NCBI GenBank assembly: GCA_011763485.2
Contig: JAANSK020053353.1
Span: 646-27,968, forward strand
Length of the DNA: 27,323 nucleotides
DNA from: Isoetes engelmannii
Taxonomy: Eukaryota > Streptophyta > Lycopodiopsida > Isoetales > Isoetaceae
Direction of reading: 5' to 3'
The position numbers and the translations under genes were made by a program. Positions 20,334 to 27,323 of this stretch are shown piece by piece. The notes beneath the pieces are model-generated. The model was not told where the DNA came from, ran no database searches, and was given only the letters and a program-made list of their open reading frames with translations. The stretch's first letter is position 1. Each line of letters opens with the position of its first letter.

Positions 20334-20682
20334 GGCATTGAATGTAACAATTTCCTTGCCCAAACGTCCTTGGCAAGCTGTTTGCATTACACACAAGAGC
20401 TTGAGCATGAAAAATGACGTTTTAATTTGCCACGCGCTGTGGTAACAATGGATGTTGCTCAGCCAAGGTATTGTTTTTTTCCCAAAGTCTTTTTTATGCT
20501 ACTATTTTGGATAATTTTTACCTCTGCTCTTGCTGCATCTAGGAGCAATTAAATTGGAGAGGAATGTGGTTGATGCAATGGTTGGATGGACCCAAGACAT
20601 GGCCAACAAATTCATCACTCCAAAGACTGACTGGATTCCTTCTGCTCCAACTTATATTGCAGAGCTAAGTTCATGCACATGG
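20334..20682 (+). other. Two unrecognised exon-like segments
   Basis: Segment 20334-20441 follows TTTTTTTAG and precedes GTAACA; it reads ALNVTISLPKRPWQAVCITH, then KSLSMKNDVLICHAL. Segment about 20543-20682 follows GCATCTAG and reads KLERNVVDAMVGWTQDMANK, then FITPKTDWIPSAPTYIAEL. Both look protein-coding in composition, but their phases do not join directly, so they may be pieces of a decayed gene or of two sources. I recognise no domain. Confidence 0.3.
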
Positions 20683-21380
20683 TAAATAAAAACTGCTGAT
20701 TTGCTTCTTTTCCAGCTATTTAGATTTCTGCCATCTGTTTCTTTGATTTGTTCTTTAATTATGAGCTCCGAGATTTCCATGGTGTGTTTATGTAGTAAGT
20801 TTTCTCGTTGTTATGATATAATGATACTCCAGAATATTATTGGAGCTCAGTCAAATGCGTGGAGCATTTGCTTATATTTGAATACAGAAATATTATCTAG
20901 ACTTAGTTTTAGGTGCTTGCTTATCTCTTGCATGTCTATGATTCAGTTACCTGTGTGAGTTTAGGTTTCTTTGGTTAGTTGCAATTGGGTATTGGCAGTA
21001 GAAGTTTTTGCTTTGGTGCAGGGATAGAATAAGTCCTATGAGTGTTTAAATGTGTGCGCTTAGGGCTAGGCTCTACCTGTGCTGTATTGCTCGTTCACAG
21101 TTCTTGAATATGTTAGTGCATGCTTTGTGATAAGACATGCATATGGTTTGTTGCTTGCTTTGTGCTTCAACAAAGGAAGTTTATTATATTTTCCATGTAC
21201 AAATTCCAGATACAAGTGAATACCTGCTTGGAAATATCTAGCAAAATAACACGGGGTTACTTTTAGATTTTTGTACGCTTTTTTATATGGTTTTTCTATG
21301 ATTTCGTTGATGTATTTGATGAGGTGTATTAAACAGTATTTCTAGAGTGCACCGTTTTTGGACCGTTGATTTCTTCATCC
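20683..21380. other. No recognisable feature
   Basis: T-rich DNA on plus, intron-like in composition; the 85-codon frame at 20701-20958 has no family motif. Confidence 0.35.
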
Positions 21381-21387
21381 TTCATCT

Positions 21388-21432
21388 ATTATTAGCCCAA
21401 TATCTAGACTATTATTAGCCCAATATCTAGAT
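21388..21432. repeat. ~23-bp tandem duplication (2 copies)
   Basis: TATTATTAGCCCAATATCTAGA occurs twice in direct succession. Confidence 0.8.
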
Positions 21433-22594
21433 TTTTGTGCATGCATATTGTAGATGTATATGCATGAATCCCAATAGCATTGGCCCCTGGATTCTTGTCG
21501 TTGGAGCGAAATCTTGCTGGAAGAAGGTTTTCCGTGGTCACGCTCACTCTTTTTCCGTGCTCACGCTCATTCTTTCAAAGGTATTCTTATTGCTGTTTTA
21601 GTTTTAGTTGGTTGTTTTGCTAGTTATTGTTATTGTTGCTTGTCTGTGCTCCAAATCAGCCATTTTTGTAACCCTGGCCTTGGGTTTCCCAGCCTTGAAT
21701 AAATCAGCTTCTATGCTCGGAATCGCCCTCCACCATGTTTGTTTCTGTTGTGTTTAATCTGATAGTGCTCCTTCCGATTCTACAGTTTGCAACCTGTGCC
21801 CGGACACAGCTCCTCGTATTCCAGTTATTCAATTATCACCACAGCCGCACCACCACTTCAACCGGCTGGATAATTCAAAGCCCAATTTCTGTCTACGTTC
21901 AACCTGCTTGGCTCTTCTACAACAGGCTTTTATCAACACCAATCTCCACCTCTACTGCAACACAGATTTGCCAACATCAGATTGCAGTTTACCTGGACCC
22001 AAAACGGCTTTCACTCAGGCGGATCTCTTCTACACCTTAAAGCCGATTGCTTCTCTGCTACTATGCTCTTCAAGGCCGGATTTCCACGGCCTGATTCACC
22101 TGCACATAGGCGGATCCTCCACGCCAAATGTACTGCCTCCTTGCAGCCGGATTCCCAGTTCTCCGCTATGAATCCTTCTCTGTTTTTCTCCCTCAACTGC
22201 GCATCTCCCTTTTGTTTTCTTCGCCCTGTCCTCTTTTGTCCACGCTTCCTTAAATTCCATCTGGTTGTTTTCTTCCCGAATTTATTTGACGATCCTTCTC
22301 CAAGTGTTACCAGTCAGAAATTCGTGTCTGCATCCAGTCTTTTTGATCCGCCCTGTTCTGTCTGCACCTCAATCCGACGATTTCATGTCTGCCAGACCGT
22401 TCCTTTTCCCCTATTCTCTACCAAAAACCCCATTTCCTTAGTTTTCCACGCGTCTGCACGTCTACATATTCCATTTCTACATATTCCATTTCCTTAGTTT
22501 TTGACGTGTCATCACACCCTCAACATCACATATTTTGTCAATTTATATTGTGTGAGATCCTTGTTGAATCATTGTTATTTCTCTACAGTTAACC
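21433..22594 (+). other. Pyrimidine-rich leader-like region
   Basis: From about 21700 to 22500 the plus strand is rich in C and T and holds overlapping open frames (21735-22040, 21908-22171, 21982-22497) with no family motif; low-complexity composition probably explains them. A duplication lies at 21536-21586 (CGTGGTCACGCTCA, then CGTGCTCACGCTCA), and CTACATATTCCATTT recurs near 22462 and 22478. It ends in a CTACAG acceptor-like site just before the small CDS that follows, so part of it may be a spliced 5' leader. Confidence 0.3.
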
Positions 22595-22852
22595 ATGAGG
22601 AGAATGGCAAGAAACAGACAAGGCGCAAGCCCTCCAGCACGGACTGGAGTTGTGCAAGCAGAAGGCATCACGTACGAAATAAATCACCCGGTACAAGATA
22701 ATGTCGATGGAGTCCAGGAAGCTGAAATCAACCATCAACGTAGACACTTACGCATTCAGATAAACAGAATGACTGCCATCTCCAGACTATTTTTAAGACA
22801 AATCAATCAAGATATCGATCGTATCTTGAACCGCTATAAATTCCCATATTAA
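22595..22852 (+). CDS. Small basic, Arg/Asn-rich open frame, unrecognised
   Basis: An 85-residue frame starts MRRMARNRQGASPPARTG 6 bp after a CTACAG acceptor-like sequence and ends at TAA. The N-terminus is strongly basic; the C-terminal half (HQRRHLRIQINRMTAISRLF, then LRQINQDIDRILNRYKF) has a heptad-like hydrophobic pattern suited to an amphipathic helix or short coiled coil. No signal peptide or membrane segment is seen. I do not recognise a family. It may be a small gene, the first exon of a longer one, or a transposon-related protein, as the surroundings are transposon-rich. Confidence 0.4.
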   Translation: MRRMARNRQGASPPARTGVVQAEGITYEINHPVQDNVDGVQEAEINHQRRHLRIQINRMTAISRLFLRQINQDIDRILNRYKFPY

Positions 22853-23177
22853 AAGATATAAACCATAGATATTGGTTGATGCTTTATTTGCTTAAAGTTT
22901 ATAAATAAAGATATGAATAAAATGTTTTTCGTATATGTATATGTATAATATGAATTCGTATATTACGTACTTCCTTCATCAATATCCACATCATCCCAAA
23001 GGTCCCGAAGGGGCAAATTTTTTTTAAACTTAACACAAACCATTACATCGAACGCCTTAATATTAATTTCCCCCTAAAACCCCCTTTGGTTTGGGTGCAT
23101 ATTCACACGGGGGGTGACGTAGGGCAGCAAGAGCTTTTTTTTATACACCTTAGAACAGTATAACACATTGGCTCAAT

Positions 23178-23400
23178 AGTTATTGTTGGTATATCTGTAG
23201 TTGTTGTATACTTAAGGTTCTTGGCTAAACACTTTATTGTTGGTATATCGGTAGTTGTTGTGTACTTCTATTTCTCTGTTTATTGCTGTCATTAATATTT
23301 ATTACACAATATAAAGCATCGCATCTCGATATGGCTTCAAAGGTTCTTGGGTCAATAGTATATTCTTGGTATTTTCGTAGTTGTTGTATACTTCTATTTC
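23178..23400. repeat. Three dispersed copies of a ~42-bp unit
   Basis: TATTGTTGGTATATCTGTAG with a following TTGTTGTATACTT appears near 23180, again near 23235 (followed by CTATTTCTCTG), and in diverged form near 23360 (followed by CTATTTCTTTG). Confidence 0.65.
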
Positions 23401-23430
23401 TTTGTATATCATACACATACTAGGTCCCCA

Positions 23431-23720
23431 AGATTGCAGGCAAATGTAGTTATTAGATGCAATTTAAGAGTCATTGAAGCCAATATGGATGCATAAAAGT
23501 ATGTGTCTTTGAGGAAATATGGATCTTTTGTGGCGCATTTCGCAGTAGACAGCTATGGCATGAAGATCGCAGGAAAATCTATTTATTAGAGGCAGTTTAA
23601 TGTATAAACCTTATTTGTCTACTTTTAGAGTCATTGAAACCAGTATAGATGCAAAAGTATGTGTCTTTGAGGAATAACAGATCTTTTGTAGTGCATTTCT
23701 CGCCATAGACAGCTATATGC
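23431..23720. repeat. Tandem duplication of a ~140-bp unit (2 copies)
   Basis: The block beginning AGATTGCAGGCAAATGTAG (about 23430) and ending TAGACAGCTATGG recurs from about 23565, containing AAAGTATGTGTCTTTGAGG in both (near 23495 and 23656). The second copy carries a roughly 25-bp insertion. Confidence 0.8.
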
Positions 23721-24217
23721 AGTTCTAGCAACTCATGTCGTTTTCTTGATAAATATTATAGCCGATTAATGCATTTTTGGAGCATCATTGTTGGAGCATT
23801 ACATTTCCTTTTCTTTCTTTTTTTCTTTTTAATGTGAAAGCATTAGGCCCATGTTCACTAGAAAAACTCTATCAATTTCATTTTAGGAAGTCACCAATAT
23901 ATAGTATCTTTTTAGAAGGCTTTTGTAGCTTTGTTTTATTTTATAAAAGCCATCAATATAACAATAGATGGTACAGAGAGCCCTTCTCAACTACAAACAT
24001 TAACATCACAAGCAATAGATACAAACATTGACACAAATTGCATGGTGTGCATCCATTTTACATAAGCTAATCCGCCATTTCCTTTATTTAGTTTAACTCT
24101 TCTATTTCTAGGCCCTATTTGCTCTAGGGCATCATACTCACTCTTCTAATACAACATTATCTGGATGATAGATGTGACATCCTAGATACATTTCTTAAGA
24201 CCGTTGACCTTATCATG
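23721..24217. other. No recognisable feature
   Basis: AT-rich DNA; the 84-codon frame at 23777-24031 shows no family motif. Confidence 0.35.
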
Positions 24218-24310
24218 TCCATCCTAAATTGAATTGCTACAATTTCGCTAGAATGCCATTCGCCTTGCCACATCCATCCTAAATTGAATGGCTACAATTT
24301 TGCTGGAATT
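24218..24310. repeat. ~54-bp direct duplication (2 copies)
   Basis: TCCATCCTAAATTGAAT followed by a GCTACAATTT-type sequence occurs near 24219 and 24273. Confidence 0.75.
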
Positions 24311-24615
24311 GTATCATATTTTACTCGGTTGGAAAAGACAAATCGACCCAACTCGATTATAACGGAGATTGAAATCATATAACCCTTTAGTCAAGCATGC
24401 ATGCCTAACACACATGTACCACTACTATAATAAGTACATCTCATGCTTTAACTATTACCAATCAAATCAATACATTTCATATTCTATGCAACCTACAAGA
24501 TTTTTGATGCTTAGAATTAATACCACTATTGCCAAATCAATTTGACATCATCTACTTTCTTGCATTTCCCTCTTCGCCACCTTTCAAATTAGTAAGACAT
24601 TATAGATCGTATCTA

Positions 24616-24644
24616 TGCCCGGCAACGCCGGGCACCGTTACTAG
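24616..24644 (+). mobile_element. Helitron 3' terminus (third element, plus strand)
   Basis: A perfect 8-bp stem, TGCCCGGC with loop AAC and GCCGGGCA (24616-24634), is followed six bases later by CTAG (24641-24644) and then host T, which is the Helitron 3' signature. The hairpin core resembles that of the two elements near 19 kb. The body extends leftward, but I could not place the TC 5' end, so its length is unknown. Confidence 0.8.
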
Positions 24645-24673
24645 TATGTATAAAGATCATAAACAAGTGTTCC

Positions 24674-24871
24674 TACCCCCGGCTCAGACTCAAGGGGGTT
24701 GGTTGACGGTCAAGGCCTCCAGATAACAACAGGCGAAATCATGACAATGGTTTTGGTTGGCATAGAACATGGGCTACCCCGGGCTCAGACTCGATAGGGT
24801 TGGTTGATAGTCAAGGCCTCCGGATAACAATAGACTAAATCATGACAATGGTGTTGGCTGGCATAGAACAT
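24674..24871. repeat. ~100-bp tandem duplication (2 copies)
   Basis: The block opening CTACCCCCGGCTCAGACTC and closing GGCATAGAACAT (24674-24770) is repeated at about 24774-24871 with around ten differences. Both include GGTTGGTTGA and GTCAAGGCCTCC. Confidence 0.85.
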
Positions 24872-24957
24872 TGGCTAGAGTAATCTGTTCCATCTGCCCC
24901 TGCTGTGGACGCTTTGCAAGTAGGCTGAAACATGCCAATGGCGTGACTGTAGGGTGA

Positions 24958-25045
24958 GAGCATGCTAGGGTGTACCAGTTTTTGTATCTATTGGGGGCCC
25001 AGAAAGTACCCAGAAAAGTACCTAAACACTGGGTACTTTGAGGGC
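24958..25045. mobile_element. Fragment related to the MITE at 9749-10066
   Basis: GAGCATGCTAGGGTGTACC, then AAAGTACC and CACTGGGTACTTT, recall the left end (AGCATGCTACGGGTGTCC) and internal TACCCAGTGTTGGGTACTTT of the MITE. The copy is partial and diverged, without intact terminal repeats. Confidence 0.5.
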
Positions 25046-25250
25046 TTGTTGAGGCTTGATGTTAAGGGCTTTTTGGGTTTTGAGGGCTTGGAGGCCTTTT
25101 TGGGTTACTTCAAAGGCATATCCTAGGAAAGCTTGTGAGAAGCTTGAGTATTTTAAGCATATGTTGAATAAATGGTGGAGATTGCGAGAGACGCAGGCTT
25201 TTCCACATATTCTAGATTCAATGCCTCATAAGGAAAGCATGTTTAAAGAT

Positions 25251-25260
25251 TCATGATCTT
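25251..25260. repeat. Left target-site duplication of second LINE
   Basis: TCATGATCTT here recurs at 25703-25712, bracketing the LINE fragment. Confidence 0.75.
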
Positions 25261-25702
25261 TTTTTTTTTTTTTTTCAAAGGACGAAAGCAAAGAGTTTAA
25301 TAGTTTATTAACCAGTTATAAGCATTACAAACTGTACGTGTCTCATTAACTGTGTAAGCACACAAAAGATCCACAGGAACAAGAGCCTGAAGCACAATGC
25401 ACTTACTCCAGAATATGAGACTAATGATAAGAGCCAATTTGAAGGTGCTGAATCCAGATACAATCCCTCACCTCTGGATCAAGGGAGGATCACTTATAAG
25501 CCATTAGTATCTTAGCCTGGGCCACAACAATAACCCTGCGAGCAGTTGAGTAGATGCCATGAAAAATATGCTGCCTGCGATGCTCCTATATTGACCAGAG
25601 GAGCCAGCCAGAGCCAAGATGGAATGCCCTCTGTCGAACTGGGGGCCATACATTAGAGTAGGAAGTCAAGAGGATGCATTGGCAATCCAATACGCTGTTA
25701 AA
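25261..25702 (-). mobile_element. 5'-truncated L1-type LINE (minus strand)
   Basis: A poly(T) run (25261-25275) marks the poly(A) tail of a minus-strand insertion, and a 10-bp duplication (TCATGATCTT) flanks both ends. Read on minus, the sequence near its 5' end resembles the C-terminal ORF2 region after the zinc-binding domain (HRRQHIFHGIYSTARRVIVV, then AQAKILMAYK). Only about 440 bp remain. Confidence 0.78.
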
Positions 25703-25712
25703 TCATGATCTT
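25703..25712. repeat. Right target-site duplication of second LINE
   Basis: Exact copy of 25251-25260. Confidence 0.75.
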
Positions 25713-27125
25713 GTATATATATTGACTATTTTTGTCGCAGATACACAAATCAACTACATAGTTTAATAAATAGTCTCTGGTAGCCTTGTAATAAGGGAAA
25801 ACATTTTTTTTTCCCTATTCCTTTTGTTCTTGTCAGTAGCTGAAGTTCACTATAACTAAAATCTCTTAAAACACATGGTTTTCCAAGGACTATAGAAAAT
25901 TTTCACACCATTTATCTTTGATATCTTCCAACCCCTACATATTGCAGATTAACAGGAAATTTATACCAAAGCAAATATAGAACCGAAATAAAACAAAAAA
26001 AGTGCCAATTGCACTCCAAGCTATAAGTTACAACCCTCACCTTCCTTTGAATCAAGAATTTGCATAGGCCCTTCCTTTGAGTCCTCCATTTTAGTAGTCC
26101 AAATCTCGTCAGACCAATGCAGCTTGTTTATCAGGTTTATTTGAATCTGCAGTAATGGAATTTTCTTTGGACAATTCGCTCCCAATATCAACAGTTGCTA
26201 TGCAGCACCAATCAAAATAGCAATCACTATCTACAATAGAAAGAATAATGGCGTATCTAAGAGGTAAGAATGCACCTCCTCTCCAAAGGAATAATCATAA
26301 AGCAAAACACTCTTAAATAATACCTGCAACAGAATCTGGGAAGGAAACCATATGTAAGATTAGGTTATATAACATTCCCATGCTCCTCTTATGTATTATT
26401 AAAACTTAAAAAATAGGAACAATCCCTACGGGGTGCCGTTACAGAACTGGCTTGTTCCGGCTTTCAGCCCTTCTTCACGTTATATGAAACATAGAACCCG
26501 AACTGTTGAGAAGAATGTAATGGATGATGACTATACTATTTACCTTCTTAATGCAGGACTTGCATAAACCAATGGCCCACAAAATAGAGCAAACTCACCA
26601 CAGTAACTGCTTTGAAAAAGAAAACAGTGAAGAAAAAAGGAACATACCTCGTGCATGATTCGAGAAAAGAGCACAAAGCGCGGGATTCAAACATATTTGA
26701 CAATATCATCTGAGGTTCTAACAGTTGAGGACCAAAATGGCCAGAGGAAGACCTGATAACTTAACTTTTTTGTTCCCTATACCCTCATTTTTTGGTGGAG
26801 CGAAATCTCTATTCTGTGAAGAATGAGCAACACGCCTAAGTCCCTATTTGTATAGAAACATCCTACTAATTGGCATTTGGCCAGCCATAAGAGGTAGATT
26901 GTGCGACATGCAATGCGTTAAAGATGGCATGCATAGCATATCTGAAATGGAAAGTAAATTATATGTGGTTTTGATTGAACCAGTTTATTATCAAGTTTCT
27001 ATTCATTAAGAAATGGGCCAGCTAAAATCAATTGATGTAGATAGGAAACGAAGCGGTGGCGATGGCGGTGTAGACAGCCGAAGTTGGTGCAGTCGTCTCC
27101 TTCTACTGAATCGCCCTGAGCTCTG
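25713..27125. other. Intergenic DNA with weak exon-like signals
   Basis: On minus, 26230-26109 follows TTGTAG and is open to a TGA (DWCCIATVDIGSELSKENSI, then TADSNKPDKQAALV), and 26323-26276 lies between TTGCAG and GTGCAT (VLFKSVLLYDYSFGEE). Their phases do not join and I recognise neither. On plus, about 26400-26560 is open (NNPYGVPLQNWLVPAFSPSS) but lacks a start and any family match. None is called a gene. Confidence 0.3.
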
Positions 27126-27323
27126 ATGGCTCCAGCTCGGGTTGCTCCTGAAGACATAGCAGGGTCGCATGGGCTGGGATTGAAGCCCCGCGACCTTGCA
27201 AGGCGGAAGAACTCTGTGGATAAGGGAAGGTGTGATGCAGGTGCAAATCCGAATTCTGTTGGTCTGCTCTTGGAAGAGCAACGGGATGGTCATAGCCAAT
27301 TTTTAGGATCGAGGCAGGGGTCT
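27126..27323 (+). CDS. Open frame running off the window end, unrecognised
   Basis: ATG at 27126 opens 66 codons with no stop before the window ends (MAPARVAPEDIAGSHGLGLK, then PRDLARRKNSVDK). The GC content here is higher than in the flanks, as in the LINE at 8583-9617. It could be the start of a host gene or the first ORF of a retroelement. A 97-codon frame on the other strand (27006-27299) is probably its shadow. Confidence 0.3.
   Translation, partial: MAPARVAPEDIAGSHGLGLKPRDLARRKNSVDKGRCDAGANPNSVGLLLEEQRDGHSQFLGSRQGS

Noticed and set aside
21982-22497. 171-codon plus-strand open frame
   Set aside because: Composition is low-complexity and pyrimidine-rich (Phe/Pro/Ser), overlapping frames are also open, and no domain is recognisable.
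25056-25256. 66-codon plus-strand frame (MLNKWWRLRETQAF)
   Set aside because: No family match and no exon borders; it abuts the LINE target site and is probably chance or a decayed fragment.
1-27323. CRISPR arrays, operons, ribosome binding sites
   Set aside because: The window is plant nuclear DNA with spliced genes; no regularly spaced identical repeats with unique spacers were seen.

Overview
The window is nuclear DNA of a land plant: AT-rich, with spliced genes and abundant degraded transposons (LINEs, a tRNA-derived SINE, MITEs, Helitrons). The two intact genes are plant-type members of conserved eukaryotic families. Their sequences alone do not fix the lineage.

Layout. Positions 1-3300 are intergenic, with local tandem duplications, a possible old LTR-like remnant and a strong inverted repeat at 2514-2605. 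Positions 3299-6321 (minus) hold a complete seven-exon Ariadne-type RBR E3 ubiquitin ligase gene (630 aa, ARI1/ARI2-like). After about 2.2 kb with nothing recognisable comes a 5'-truncated LINE (8583-9617) inside a perfect 17-bp target-site duplication, then a MITE with 19-bp perfect terminal inverted repeats (9749-10066). Positions 10.5-14.2 kb are a graveyard of gene pieces: unrecognised exon-like segments, shuffled pieces of an ISCA2-like iron-sulfur assembly gene, a PIF1/Helitron-type helicase remnant and degenerate minus-strand coding sequence. A tandem duplication of about 760 bp (14397-15916) and a SINE (to 16259) lead into the second intact gene, an LSM12 homologue (16650-18001, plus, five exons, 179 aa).

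The best observation is intron 1 of LSM12. It starts with ATATCCTTT, ends with AC, and has a TTTAAC-type branch site 11 nt before its 3' end, so it looks like an AT-AC intron removed by the minor (U12) spliceosome. Splicing it restores the LSM12 frame exactly.

The right third is mobile DNA: a complete 336-bp non-autonomous Helitron (18849-19184, minus) with a second Helitron of the same family inserted at its 5' edge, a foldback near 19.7 kb, a small Arg-rich open frame (22595-22852), several short duplications, a third Helitron 3' terminus at 24616-24644, and a second 5'-truncated LINE (25261-25702, minus). An open frame starting at 27126 runs off the end.

The two intact genes act in different processes (ubiquitin ligation; RNA-associated LSM12) and nothing suggests they work together. 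I found no convincing new multi-gene system.
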